DNA of 64,000 nucleotides. Source: Paraconiothyrium sp. Pb-2020. Taxonomy: Eukaryota > Ascomycota > Dothideomycetes > Pleosporales > Didymosphaeriaceae. The position numbers were made by a program, and so were the translations under genes. The DNA lies in NCBI GenBank assembly GCA_022419385.1, contig JAJUBI010000007.1, positions 2,451,768 through 2,515,767 on the forward strand. The letters run 5' to 3'. The notes beneath the pieces are model-generated. The model was not told the origin of the DNA, did no database searches, and was given only the letters and a program-made list of their open reading frames with translations. Shown piece by piece: positions 47,546 to 59,080 of this stretch. Position 1 is the first letter of the stretch. Every line of letters starts with the position of its first letter.

Positions 47546-48444
47546 CTATGCCATTTTCGGCACGTTGATTTTTGCAATAGTCCACACTTTTCCACCGCCC
47601 GTGTTTGTGAGTCCACTGTACGTCGCACCCTGGCTCGTTGAGATGGTGTTTCCAAACGTCGAATCCGCGGATGCGAGCGTGAGAACCGTATTCTCATAAA
47701 GCTGTGCCGCAATGGTACCAGAGCATCCTTTGTTGCATTCAGTTCCTGTTCCGTATCCTCTCTGTTCGTTCCGTCAGTCGAACTTGTCTTACAATCTCTC
47801 CTGTCTCAGGAGAGAAGGACAGGGGGGAAGAGGCTTACCATGTACGGCCCACTCTTATAACTAAAAGTGCTCAACTGCTTCCCGCTCGTCACGTCCGTCG
47901 CAGTCTGCACCCACGTCTGTCCATCGGCCGCAAGCTCATACTTGATCTCAACCTTTTGGTTCCCGGATACCACACCCGCAGGTCCATCGAGCTGGCCAAA
48001 GGAGCCGAACAGAGAGCACCGGATGCACCATTGTCCGGACTTGGCGCCACACCAGGAGTTGTCTTGCCAGGATTCGAGCGTGGTCTGTACGAGATCGCCG
48101 GTGCCGTTGGACATGCCTGGCCAAAGGAAGAGAACACCATTCTGCACGGGCGGCGCGTCACCGGGAGTTATGGTGGTGACGGCTTTGGTGATGGTAGACT
48201 TCGAAGGGCCGAGGGAGACGGCGCCGCCCCTGTGGATGAATTAGTGAAGGGCCGTTTGCAGAAATGGATGGTGAAAAGGGGAAGTTTTGGAGGTATGAGC
48301 AACGTTCGATTTGTCCATCGGGATCGTGTCGTGAGGTACGTACCAACTGTCGCGCTGTGCTACCGGCGTCGGGTTCTCGAGGTGCCCAACGGCGAGGGCC
48401 GAAACAGCCGTTGGGATAGCGACGGGTGTGAAGAGCAGGCGCAT
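47546..48444 (-). CDS. Secreted protein of unknown family
   Basis: Three exons on the minus strand (48444-48344, 48229-47839, 47761-47546) give 235 residues in exact frame. A signal peptide is clear: MRLLFTPVAIPTAVSALAVG with cleavage likely after ALA. The mature part starts near ENPTPVAQRDSWGGAVSLG and contains NGVLFLWPGMSNGTGDLVQT. A cysteine cluster, WCGAKSGQWCIRC, comes next, then YELAADGQTWVQTATD, and a second Cys pair, ECNKGCSG, lies near the C-terminus. The alternation of Gly, Thr and hydrophobic residues suggests an all-beta fold, perhaps a jelly-roll domain like those of extracellular hydrolases or lectins. That is a guess; no catalytic motif of a family I know is evident. One N-glycosylation sequon (NGT) is present. 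Confidence 0.72.
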
Positions 48445-50384
48445 GATGACTCGTAGATACGGTAGAACTCAAGTCAGTTAGCAAGGAAGCTGAGTAGCCA
48501 AGGGCAAATCGTGAGGAGAACCTCATGCCTGGCTTGCTTCCTTTGATATATGTCTTCTTCTAATGCCGTGTCTCCCGTGTATAAAGAACCTATCGAATTC
48601 TCCGGCCGGCTCAGCCCCTAATACCAGCGTGGATCGCACCTCGAACGATGCAGCCTATCGAAACAATGCTTGCTGTGTAGAGCAGTGCGCACCATTCAGA
48701 TCGTCGCCTAATATCCGTCAATGAAATGGCCTTTTATGCACGAATAGGTAAATTTGCAGATGTTTTTCCAAATTTTCCAGGAACATGCACCGTAGTGCTG
48801 TACTATAATTCCGCCAGTGGAAAATCATGCATTCGGTAACGCGGATCCCTGGTCTATAGCGCGCGGAACAATGTTTGAAACGTTGGACTAGGAAGCGGGG
48901 AAGCGAGTATGGGAGCTAGGGGAACAAGAAACAGAACTGGCGAAGATGCCGGCATGCCTGTTCGTCTTGGATCTCAAATTACAGAATCTCTCGATTGAGA
49001 TTCACCTGGGCAGTAATGGAAGCCTGTAAGGCAGACTACGTACAAGCGGAAGGATGATGTAGTGAAGTACAATTAAACGTGCTCTAGTGGCTTTGGTTTT
49101 AGAGCGTTACGAGGAGTTATCAGACCTCGGAAAAGAGTTAACAGAGCTTCGAGTCGAACCATGATGGTAGTGGGATTTGTAGGCACTTCCGAACGTTGGT
49201 AACTTGTTCGGTCCTCAGCGTACCCATACTGATGTTTACTCGCTCCGGCCGGGTCATTGTACCGGCTCCTTATCTCGCATATTACCCAGCTCGCGCCGTG
49301 TAGGTAGTCGATCTAGCCAAGCCACATGGAAGCGGGATGTGCTGTGCGTAGACGTATGCTTCTTGGACGTGCTCACCCATGGAAACGGCCCGAATTGATT
49401 CGATACGGGAGAGGACCATCCCTCTTACTGACAATGTCATGTCTTAAAGGTTGGCTTGCAATCTATGCTTGCGATACACCCTTCAGAGCGAGACGAGGAG
49501 TCTTTCTTCCCAAATCAAGGTTGGATGTGACTATGTTTACCGTCTTTCCGTGACTACGCGGTCTTGAAGGATCCCCAAGCTGATGCCTTCAGTTTTGGAG
49601 CCAAGATAGTCATCAGTAATGCAGATGAATCACCTTCGTGATTTTTGTACGATTAATCGAGGCTTTGTTACTAGAATCCGGTCCTTTACCTCGTGGCTAT
49701 CCGACGGTATATTGTTCACATTTCGTAGCTTCAATAAGCTTAGAACTCAAGGAACTCGGGGTTGCCTTGTTCTCGCAACATGATGATGGTCGCTTGTGCG
49801 AGAAACTTTTTACCGCTATCTTGATACAACACAATATCGACCTTGGTCTGTAAACAATCTATGAAGCCTCAAAATTCGATCACATGAAACAGTAGCTTTC
49901 CTTGCGGCAGCGTGCCGGCGGCTTACCGAAGATACAACTTTAGACAGCCCTGCCATGACCTAGCGTTCCGTCTGGAAGATTCAACCGTAAATTCCTTGCA
50001 TGTTATATAACGGTTGCGAACTACCGAATGCAAGGTTCCTGCTTGACGATGTATGATACCTAAGTACAGCGGTAGATATCAGCATGGAAGGCGTAGTTTC
50101 CGGCACTGATTTCCGAGCGGCCGTGTATTCCGCCGAGCACCGGTTGATTACTATATGTGATCTTCTTTACGCGCGAGTCGGCTCTGCCTGCTTTATGCAT
50201 TCGTATGGATCCATGCACAGAACCTACGATTTGAACGCTTATAAAGCGCAGTCATTGTGTGGTGGTTGCCGTGTGGCACCTTCTTCGGACTCCGACGTCA
50301 ACATCAGGTGACGCTTCTTTGTCTGTCGCAGCCAACATCTTCTTTTCCGAAGCAGCATCATCAGCAACCTGGAGGAAAACAATA
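48445..50384. other. 1.9 kb intergenic region before the SDR gene
   Basis: The shared upstream region of the secreted protein (-) and SDR (+). ORFs are short (up to 75 codons apart from one antisense 114-codon reading into the SDR) and unconvincing. The sequence is more AT-rich than neighbouring genes. A TATA-like CTTATAAAG sits near 50239, inside a small GCGCTT/AAGCGC-type palindrome. No RNA gene or known repeat recognised. Confidence 0.45.
50238..50247 (+). promoter_or_regulatory. TATA-like box upstream of SDR gene
   Basis: TTATAAAG lies about 140 bp before the ATG at 50385. Position fits a fungal core promoter, but this rests on sequence alone. Confidence 0.4.
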
Positions 50385-51258
50385 ATGACGTCCAGAATCA
50401 ACACTGTCCTAGTTATCGGTGGCACGACGGGAATAGGCGAGCAGCTGGTTCGCCGCTTCCACGCCTTGGGCAAGAAAGTCATCGTTACAGGCCGAAACCG
50501 GACCAGCCTTACCGCGTTGGCACAGGACCTAAGTGGGCTCGAAACGCGCCAGGTATGCATACAAAGTCGATCATATATGGGCACTCGCTCATGCATAACC
50601 CAAGTTTGACATCACCGACTTCTCGACGTTACCGTCGCACGCCGCCGATATTCTCAAAGCTTTCCCCGACCTAGATACTGTACTCATCAACGCCGGCATT
50701 CAGAAGAGTTTCAGCTTCTTCGATCCGTCCAGCATCGCACCGGGTGAGGTCGAGCGCGAGATTGCTGCAAACCTGACTGCGCCGACATTACTCATCCAGT
50801 CTTTTGCACCACACTTGCAAGCTCTTGCCACAAAGGGGAATTCTGTAACACTCTTTGTTACCAGCTCTACTCTTGGCCTCATTCCCATGGGACTATGGCC
50901 TAACTACAGCGCTACCAAAGCCGGAGTACACGCGCTGGCTCTGACCCTTCGTCAGCAGATCGCTTTTGCAGGTGAGGAGGCGAAGAAGAACTTTAATGTT
51001 GTCGAGATTGTGCCACCGTATGTCGATACTGGGTTAGATAAGGAACATCGTGAGGCAACGAATGCGGCGCAGGGAGAGCATGCATTCCCGCCGATGCCCC
51101 TGCAAGACTATGTCGATCAGTTCTTTAAGACGCTGGAGGATGCGGAGGCTGACGGGAGCTTGAAGAAGGAAATAGGGGTTGGAACGGGAGCTTTGGCTGT
51201 CCAGACGTGGAGAGACAGCTTTGGGGAGGTATACAAGCAATTTGGGATGACTACGTAA
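50385..51258 (+). CDS. Short-chain dehydrogenase/reductase (classical SDR)
   Basis: An NAD(P)-dependent oxidoreductase of 273 residues from two exons (50385-50552, 50605-51258). The Rossmann cofactor motif GGTTGIG is at residues 12-18, NAG at 85-87, a TSS serine segment near 143-145, and the catalytic YSATK with Tyr157 and Lys161. VEIVPPYVDTGL follows, in the place of the usual PG loop. TGRNR after the second strand, with arginines following the acidic-residue position, hints at NADPH preference (inference). The layout resembles DltE/YoxD-like and fungal uncharacterised SDRs; the substrate is unknown. The gene stands alone, so no pathway context is available. The start is chosen because it gives MTSRINTVLVIGG directly at the first strand. 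Confidence 0.88.
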
Positions 51259-51859
51259 GGTGAGAGACGATATGGCACACTGCAACCGATTCATGTCGCT
51301 CGAGTAAAACAGTGGTGGGTGCTCAAATTCAAGTCGCTCAACTATGTACTGCAACCCTCTAGTTTATTCACAAGACTATTCCTCCTAGACGGGCGTGAAT
51401 TTACCACCGACATTGTCAAGTTTTCCGGATTGTTTTGCCAATTGATGAAGTGTTGCCACAGTTTAGGTCTTTGAAGGTAACTTTTCAATTACTGGACTTG
51501 CAAACGCGCTACGCTACCTACCTTGAGCTTCGACGCGCATCTAGCGAATCTAAGAGTTCGATGTTCGTACTCAAAATACCGAATATCTGCTGCCACAGAT
51601 CAAAAGGAAGTTTCATGAAGTAGATGTCATCAGATCGGCAGCGAATTGAGACTCTGGGAAGAGCGAAGTGTTGGCTCTGTGGGTGTCTAGATGCCTAGGC
51701 AAGTAAAGCCTGTAAGATTATTCGTGATTATGATTCGCGCCAAGATTCTACGGACAGTTCGGTTCCTTTGAGGCCGAACCGAACCCTGACCATCTTAATC
51801 AATGTGTAGGTTGCAACAAGGTTGAGAACCTATCCGATGGAATACTGAATTGCGGCAGA
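51259..51859. other. Region between SDR gene and HET pseudogene
   Basis: About 600 bp with only short ORFs; no gene recognised. It may hold the eroded promoter and N-terminal part of the HET gene. Confidence 0.4.
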
Positions 51860-53759
51860 ATGGCGACGGAAGGACACCGTCGACTACCTTGCACCACAGC
51901 TTCTAAGAGCTGGAAGAATTCGCTAGCAAGTGTGAGATCTGTCGAGTATTCAGACAAACCCTTCTCTTCGAAGAAGTCACCTTTGATGGGGTGGAGCGAC
52001 TCAGAAAGACTACAGGCGAGGTGACTGTACATTGGCAAGAGGTGACTTCTATATCCGGCGATCGCGGGGTGTTCTTGAAAATCGAGGTCGAAAACGCGTC
52101 ATATGCAGGAGTTGTCAATTTCAACAGCTACAACGAAGTGGCGCACCTTGCGCTACATCCCAATGCTCACGATGCTGCTGTAATGGATCAGGCGAAGGAA
52201 TGGCTGAATGTTTGCCGCAGAACTCACATCGGCTTGTGCGATAACTTGAAGTTTGACAGCGAGAATCCGAAGCTGCTGATTGAAATTCTGTCGTCCGAAT
52301 CCATTCGGCTATGCGAGAACCTGTCGGGACCATTCGAATATGTAGCACTGAGTTATTGCTGGGGGAATGTGCCAGCTCTACCAAAATCTGAAGAGGATGC
52401 GGTGGGCCGAGGAAAAACTCGCACAACAAATTGGAAAGAGCGTCTTCGGCCATTTGATATTGGCGGCCTCCCTACCACTGTGCGCGATGCACTTCACATT
52501 GTTCATGCAATGGGTATCCGCTATGCATGGATCGACACTCTGTGTATCAATCAGGATACAAGTGAAGGCGTGGCAACGATGCACAAAGTTTACTCTAACG
52601 CGCTTTTCACCTTGTGTTCTTGCGCCACAACCAAGGCCACGGCAAAATCGCTCGATCAGCGCGAGGCGTGGACTCAGAGGACAGAGCCATGCCGACTCGG
52701 TGGGCAATGGCTGACAGCGCCGGACATGTCTTTGAGGAAACTGCGCATAAGATCCCCGCTCGCAGAACGCGCTTAGTGCCTTCAAGAATAAAGACTAAGT
52801 CCCCGAATGCTGTACATTTCTAGCAGTAGGGTTCATTGGTCTTGTGCTATGGCCCACGAAGTGGAATTGATGCCGACATATGAAAAAAAAAGCGTCCAAA
52901 ACGCAAAGACTAGTGCAGATGCCGAGATCGCAAGAGTTTCTGTTGGCCTGTTATCGCGGCGAAGAACTTTACACTTTCTGGATGGACATTGTGAAGTCAT
53001 ATGCGTTGCGAAATTTGACCAATGCAGACGATCGATTGAAAGCCCTAGCTGGTCTGGCCGCGAAGTACTTGAGTGCGAACCGTCTTGACGAATATTTAGC
53101 TGGTCTCTGGGCGAATAATTTACTAGAAGGTCTCGTTTGGAAGGTAACTCAAGGGATCGTTATTGATGGTGAAAAGGTCGTTCCTATGGCGGGAGAGTGG
53201 CCCATCGTGCTCATGGGCTGCACTCCCGGTGCGGTCCGCGATTGATACGGATGTCAAAAGTCCACGATCGGCGTTTCCCCATCGGATTCCCGATGACAAC
53301 ATCGAAGCTCCAGGGGCCGGTGTTCGTGTGGAGGAAGCTATCGACTGGGGACAACGGACCACGAGCATTTGCGTAACCGGGCGTGTGCGGGTGCTATGGG
53401 GTTATTCGTCATGTCGCGTTAACTGGTCCAGTATCAGCAGGAAAGTAGGAGTAGAAAAAAGGTTCACTTTTGCGACGAAGCCTGAACAGAACATGCATGC
53501 CATAGAATACGCATCTGATTGTGTTCTTGGGTATGAGGATCGAAAACGGCAAGTCGTTGGTCAAATTGACTTCCAACATGACGTTATAAGAGTCCAATCA
53601 GGCCAGGTAGACTTATTGGCTCTTGAAATAGGAGAAACAAGTATGCTCTTGCTGGAAAACTGTGGCGATGGAACTCACCGGCGGGTTGGAGCTGCATGGG
53701 ACGTTCGTAGGGACTTCTTCGATTTGGTAAAGGATTGCGAGGTCTTAGAGTTGCGATAG
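51860..53759 (+). pseudogene. HET-domain (heterokaryon incompatibility) protein, decayed
   Basis: A former HET-domain gene; such proteins trigger cell death when incompatible fungal cells fuse. Recognisable parts in order are: a CEICRVF cysteine segment (51920-51950), the HET core with YVALSYCWGN (about 52340) and IRYAWIDTLCINQD (about 52518-52560), a region matching RAW-LQE-RLSPRMLY, and a C-terminal GAAWDVRRDFFDL near 53690. Breaks: the frame shifts before 51915; TAG at 52774-52776 replaces the conserved Trp of RAWxLQE; TAA at 52789-52791 is a second in-frame stop; a nine-A run at 52883-52891 shifts frame; and another shift lies before 53163. The usual PSWSW motif reads PSCSW. Because the two stops are substitutions in an otherwise open frame, this is genuine decay rather than only sequence error. 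Confidence 0.85.
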
Positions 53760-54508
53760 ATGAATAAGGCATTAGTTCATTTGTACCCCTTCTTTGTATA
53801 TTGTGGGAACCGAACATTTCATGAGTCGAGGTCACCAAAAGGTGGACGTCAAACATTCACGGCCCTTGCAGCGCTAAGCTCGGAACAGACTACCGGAATC
53901 GGTTCCTGTGGATGATTGCTCGAGTTCGTAAAGTTAACTTTCAACTGGTGTTTTTCTGGGTCAACTGAAGAACAAAACATGAGTGTAGAAGAAAATGTGG
54001 GCATAACCTTTGATTCGAACAAACCGCTATTACGAAGGCTCTTGCATGTAAAATGTCTAGAGGGAATTTTTGAATCGGTAAGCCCTGCCATACCATTAAT
54101 ACGGTATTAACAGCACTGAGTAGTAAGCCCAGGTCGAGTGCAGTGAAAATCAAGGTTTCTTAGCAGTGAAGAAGAGGGAAAGAACAAAGCATCGCATATC
54201 TTCTCGCTTTCCTGATGAGAACATACAAGTCATATCCCCCGCCCTGAGATCAGCGGAAGCGTGGGCTTCTAAATAAAGCTCAGATCGAAAATGTTTGCAG
54301 TGTTTGATTGGCAAATCTTTCTGCAAGCTATCAATACAAGCCCTAAACAAATGTACAATAGGCAACAATCCGACTTATAGTACAAACCCATCTTCTGGAC
54401 CACGCCAAGATATGCAATACTACCACTCTTCCTTTACACGCGGGCCTTCGGCGGCTCAACAATGCACCCATTTCTCATTCCGCCAGCCACAACAACCTTA
54501 CCGCTCAT
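53760..54508. other. Region between HET pseudogene and mL50
   Basis: About 750 bp; short ORFs only. Nothing recognised beyond the 3' flanks of the two neighbours. Confidence 0.4.
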
Positions 54509-56558
54509 TTAGTACTTATTAGCCCTCCTCTTCAACAAGTACACATCCTCCTTCTGCCCCTCAAACTCCCTGAACAGCCCGGTCATACGCTCCAAGTCCT
54601 TCCTCCTCTTGACCACATCCGGCCTCTGCAACCCTTTCATAGTCCTCTGCTTCTCCGGATCTGGCAACAAACCCTTGCTGATCATCTCTCTCCTCACAAC
54701 CTTGTTCAGGCCCAGCTCCACACGACGATCAGCCTTGGTAAGCTTCTTCTTCAGTAACTGGACGTTTCGCGCCTTGAGTAGCTCACCGGTGACGGGAGCC
54801 TTGACTTTAAGAACAGAACCTTCAGCATGGTTGCGCATGAGTTGATTTATTTTCGTATTTTGGCGTGTGCCTTCGGTGTGGATGTAGGAATAAACTTCGG
54901 TGGGGGTAGGTTTGGCTCGGCCGCAAACATGATGGTACAGGTCGCCGAGGTGCTTCGAGGAGGTGAGCTGCGGATCGGAGATGTAGTGGCCGGTAAGTTG
55001 GGTGAAGCGCTTGGAGAGCTGGGAGGATGTTAATTACTGTATTGCTTACTAGTGTCATAGATAACCTACAGCAAACTTGAGTTCAATGTCGGCGAGCGGA
55101 ACATGTTGCCACTTTACTTGCGCATGAGGCTCAACGCGCAGTACAGCTTGGCTAGACGTGGATGTTATGCTGTCGCGGAGCGCATCCCGCATGGCCGAGA
55201 CACCCTGTTCACTCGAACGGGCAGCTGACTCCAGCACAGCATGGCGTAGCTCGTTGAGGGTAGTTGAGGAGGTTGCCAGCGCGGCATCGAAGTCGAAAGC
55301 TGGAACTGCAGACACAGGCTCTTCAACGACATTTTTTTGTACGGCTTCTTTGACATCTGCTACAGGTTCCACGGGCTCGGTAGCCTTGACTTTACGAGGC
55401 ACAGGCCTGTTCGACATGAAGTCGAACTTGGGCTTCTCAGCATCATCCTTAACCAGCGCCGCCTTTTTGAAAGCAGGAGTGGTAGGGTCCATTGTGGGTG
55501 GCGGAGGCGGCGGTTCTAGCGATTCGGGTGCAACAGGCTCTCCCTCCTCTGCCAGTAGTTCGTCTTCTACGGCCTCCGCGACCCCGCCTGCCGGATGTTC
55601 ATAATTCGGCACACGCTCCATTTCTGCAAGCAATGCCTCTAGCGAGTAACCCGAGGGGAAGGAGAGAACGAATTCGCCCTCGCCGTTGCGTTGTAGCTGA
55701 ACATCGTGGATCCATGTGGGAATATCGTAGATCCCTCGGTTTGCTTGTTTGGAAATGTCCAGATCCTTTCCAGACTGCTTAAGTGCGTGAATCTCGATGA
55801 CGGCTTGATGGAAATTCTGTCGAAGGATGTCTGGTTTAGAGACGCGTGATTCACGGCCAAAACTACGCTGATTAGCCCGTCGAAACCCATGCACTGAACG
55901 GACATTCTCACCTGAAATCAGTGTACGGCTTGCCAGTAGCCTCATCGAACGTTTGCGCCATCATCAGGTTATCGTCCCGGAGCGTGTAGTAAGTCCCCGT
56001 CAACTTTTCAGTTTGGTCGGCCATCTCCTGCGTCATCGGCGTATACGTCCTCATGGTCAGCTTCTCGAACTCCTGGGCCATGTTGACCTCCTCCGCATGC
56101 TCGATCCATTCTCTTCCACCAACATGCAGCAACGGTCCCTCAGTGGCTTCTTTATATCCCCTCTTTAGTAGCCAGTCATCATTCAGATATCGTTTCCGAG
56201 TAGATTGTAGTAATTGTTCATCCTCAAGAACCTCGACCTCTTCGCCCTGCTCCTCAGGAGCGATGCGCACCGGCGATGACGGATCGTAAGGGTCGACGTG
56301 TGCACCGATGGGTTCCGAGTCACCCAGGATTCGCTTCTGCCATCTTCGCACAAAGGCCTGGTGCTTCTTCTTGTCTTGTTTTCCGCCGAGGAGGAAGTTG
56401 AAGGTCGGGGACGAGGAGAAGCACGCGGAGCTAGTGCGGAGATGCGACTGCGCTGTGGCGGCACGTAGACACTGCGAAGGGCCTATCCGGCGCTGGATTA
56501 GAGATGGAACGGGAAGCGAAGAGTCGATTGCCCGCTGCGGGCGCGGTATTCGTCGCAT
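54509..56558 (-). CDS. Mitochondrial large ribosomal subunit protein mL50
   Basis: Three exons (56558-55912, 55862-55070, 55018-54509) give 649 residues in exact frame. The N-terminus is Arg/Ser-rich and acid-poor, ending RTSSACFSSSP, a likely mitochondrial presequence. The C-terminal third carries the L50-type sequence: KRFTQLTGHYISDPQLTS, SKHLGDLYHHVCGRAKP, then NVQLLKKKLTKADRRVELG and MISKGLLPDPEK. The middle is a poorly conserved, Pro/Glu/Ala-rich linker with a run of six prolines. Splice sites were chosen to join the conserved frames: TTCAG/GTGAGA to CGTAG for the first intron and GCT/GTAGGT to CTCCCAG for the second. Fungal mL50 proteins are often enlarged, but this one is long. Family call is moderately strong, based on the ISDP-LGDLY region. 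Confidence 0.75.
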
Positions 56559-56957
56559 TGGGTTGGTGATGAGGATGGAGCACTTCGGCGGTGCTAGATT
56601 GAACGCTGCAACTTTTCGATGTCAGCCGAAGAATTGCCGAAACCTCTTGACCAATCAACGCGTTCACTATGAACGGGAGCAATACGCGACACTGCGACAC
56701 CTTGGCGTTGGCTGTACATATTTTAAGGTTCGCAGGTCTACGTCGCAAATGTGACATGACCAGATCAGTACAAATATGCGGTACATTCAGGTTGTATCAA
56801 GAACAAGTAGGAACAGAACGCGTATTCGGCGAACTCCGGGAGGCTTACATAGTAAACAAGTCTCAGGCGATATGTGGGTAAATAAAGAAGTGAGAGAGAC
56901 GTTTCGTTCATTCATCTTGGTGTCCACAGAGCTCATGCAAATGGCTCGTTGTTGATC
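56559..56957. other. Intergenic region between mL50 and Arp6
   Basis: About 400 bp holding the mL50 promoter and Arp6 3' end (both on the minus strand). No other feature seen. Confidence 0.45.
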
Positions 56958-58337
56958 TTATCGATCTCCTCCAGCGAACTTCTTTCCCAGCCATGCAGAT
57001 CCTCGTTCGTCATATTCAGCCTTGGTTACTAGCACTTCCTTTATCAGATCTGGCCGACTCGCAAATCGCGCAGCACCGAGCCACGTTTGCTTGATCGGAT
57101 CTTCTGCTCTCACTACGTTGAGCAAGTATTGTGAAGGCACCATTGCCCTCAGCTCGCCCTCCAGCCTGTCTAAAAACCCGGGAATGAGCGAATTCCCCCC
57201 AACGACCATGACGTTTGCCAGCATGGCAACCTTTAGAGCCTCCGGTAGTCCGCTCAGTGCTTCCATGACGGCGCCGGGTAGTCCAAGTTCCTGGATGCCA
57301 ATATCGGTTGGATTGAAGAGTAACTCTGGGACGGCAAACCGTTCGTTGCCAAGCGGTAATAGGTCCTCTCGCGGGCCTTGCAAAGGTTGCAATCCGCGGC
57401 GCATCCTCGACTTCGCTGGGTCGTGCGGCCTCGCATACCCATGAACCGACTGTTCGTAATCTGGCAAAACGTAGTCCAGCACTATGCTCGAATCAAGCTC
57501 TCTCTTGTCGCCTAATCGACCTTTCCATGTCCGCTCCAGGTCTTTCGAGAATTCCTGCGTTGTCGGCGCAACGAACGACACAGCTTCTTTGATCTCGTTG
57601 AGCAAATGTGTCTCCTCCAACATGTTGTAGTGCCTTAGCGAAGAGAGCTCCTTCAGGTAGTTCGTGAGGAGCTTTCCACCAACTGTGAGTCGCCGCACCG
57701 CCGAATGCAACAGCTGCCCATTGTATACCGGTATAATGGTCGTGTCGGAGTAGGATGTGTCGATGAGAAGGAGGCACTCCTGTGGTAGCGCGCTGAGGGA
57801 AGCAGAGTGGTATGCGTTCATTGCGCCCCCAACGCAGCGATAGTAGGCAGAGAATTCGAACTGCTCGAAAACGATCTCATCGCAATTTTTCTGCAGCTCT
57901 TTAGGACAATTCGGCTTCTCCGTTAGAAGCAGGTTCGTATCCTTCGGATTACACTGCAATATGTTTAGTATGGGAGCATCCACCGTGGTGATCCCGGGTC
58001 TCGTACCTACCCACGACCCTGTCCCCACATCAGCAGCACCCATGAATTCATGCTCCCAGATCGCCTTCTGCGCCTCCCAATTGACAATGAAACCCCTCTC
58101 TACGGGTCTTCGGAACGCGAGCTCGCCAAAGTCTTTGCATTCCGCTAGTTCTGAAGCAATATATGTGCGCTTGTCGCGTGCGCTTCGCGCGATGCAGTTT
58201 GGTATCACGCTGCAATCGTCATAGCTGAGGTTTATGGCTTCGTGGGACACAAGCCCGGCTTTGAGCGTATATGCGCCGTTATCGATCACGAGTGTTTGTG
58301 AGGGTACAGACGCTTTGGCTTTCTTCTTCGGCGCCAT
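56958..58337 (-). CDS. arp6: Actin-related protein Arp6
   Basis: A nuclear actin-related protein, a subunit of the SWR1 remodeller that deposits histone H2A.Z. Single exon, 459 residues from the ATG at 58337 (MAPKKKAKASVPSQTLVID). The frame stays open for 43 codons upstream to 58466, but that extension is not conserved-looking. Actin-fold motifs: TLVIDNGAYTLKAGL (phosphate loop), NCIARSARDKRTYIASE, LLIDTSYSDTTIIPVYNGQ, VGGKLLTNYLKELSSLRHYN and VMVVGGNSLIPGFLDRLEGEL near the end. EQFEFSAYYRCVGGAMNAY and LNEIKEAVSFVAP are Arp6-type rather than actin-type features. No indels are needed. The tail ends SAWLGKKFAGGDR. The identity is secure at family level. Confidence 0.92.
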   Translation of the reverse strand: MAPKKKAKASVPSQTLVIDNGAYTLKAGLVSHEAINLSYDDCSVIPNCIARSARDKRTYIASELAECKDFGELAFRRPVERGFIVNWEAQKAIWEHEFMGAADVGTGSWVGTRPGITTVDAPILNILQCNPKDTNLLLTEKPNCPKELQKNCDEIVFEQFEFSAYYRCVGGAMNAYHSASLSALPQECLLLIDTSYSDTTIIPVYNGQLLHSAVRRLTVGGKLLTNYLKELSSLRHYNMLEETHLLNEIKEAVSFVAPTTQEFSKDLERTWKGRLGDKRELDSSIVLDYVLPDYEQSVHGYARPHDPAKSRMRRGLQPLQGPREDLLPLGNERFAVPELLFNPTDIGIQELGLPGAVMEALSGLPEALKVAMLANVMVVGGNSLIPGFLDRLEGELRAMVPSQYLLNVVRAEDPIKQTWLGAARFASRPDLIKEVLVTKAEYDERGSAWLGKKFAGGDR

Positions 58338-58969
58338 TGTTGGTGGTGAGGTGGTCGAGCGTGGAGCTGGCTGGTAGAAACTAAGCTTATGTAAGCGCGG
58401 TAACATGTGGGAAGGTAGAGCCGGGCTACGGGGACAGATTCTGACGACTAACGCATCACACCCCAAGATTTGAACGACTTGCTCTCACCAGCTTTCATCA
58501 GCTGTTCGACATACTCGATGCCACGCTATCAGTCCTACTGAATGCTAATCCCTACGCTTATACTGTATTGACAGCCGACAATAGTAGCCTAGCTCTCACA
58601 TACTCGTACTCGCAGACACATCATCAATTCAAATTCTATGCAATTCATCCTTGACCCCGAAATGTCTCTGATTCAAACTCTCGCAGTCATCTACCCGCTT
58701 ATCCACTCTTCTACCGATTGTCACCTTCTTTTTGACCTCGTGCCGTTCTTCTTTCGTTCTCGGCACTTCGCAGCTAGTCTCATATTTCTTATCCTACTAC
58801 GTACAAAATTCAGTTACACGACAGCAGCAACGAGATTGTTACATCCGTATGTGGTGCACACTTCTCACTACTGTATTTAAATGTTCCTGACAGTTTTGCA
58901 GAATCGATCGCAACGCGCAACCCCACAGTTATTTGTGCTTCAGGCCTATCGATCTGGAGGTGCTCTTTT
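58338..58969. other. Region between Arp6 and kinase relic
   Basis: The Arp6 promoter and possibly the eroded 5' part of the kinase/vWA relic. An 80-codon hydrophobic ORF at 58638-58880 has no gene-like support. A candidate splice acceptor, CTCTTTTCAG at about 58960-58969, precedes the first recognisable kinase sequence. Confidence 0.4.
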
Positions 58970-59072
58970 CAGAAAATGTTTCGAGAATGAAGTGCAGGCT
59001 TTCAGACGACTAATGCGACCTTATCGAGATGCGCCTAACTTGATTATGTTTTACAGCTCGTGGATACATGGC

Positions 59073-59080
59073 AATGTCTA
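59073..59080. repeat. Target site duplication, left copy
   Basis: AATGTCTA, identical to 59159-59166, directly flanks the MITE-like element. Confidence 0.75.

Noticed and set aside
47704..48456. 250-codon forward ORF opposite the secreted protein gene
   Set aside because: The minus strand carries a signal peptide, matching splice sites and an exact frame; the forward ORF crosses its introns and has no domain.
49080..49170. Possible tRNA (TTCGAGTCGAACC resembles a T-arm)
   Set aside because: No acceptor stem, D-arm or anticodon arm could be folded around it on either strand.
58338..58466. 43-codon N-terminal extension of Arp6
   Set aside because: The internal ATG at 58337 (MAPKKKAK) directly precedes the conserved actin fold; the extension has no family support.
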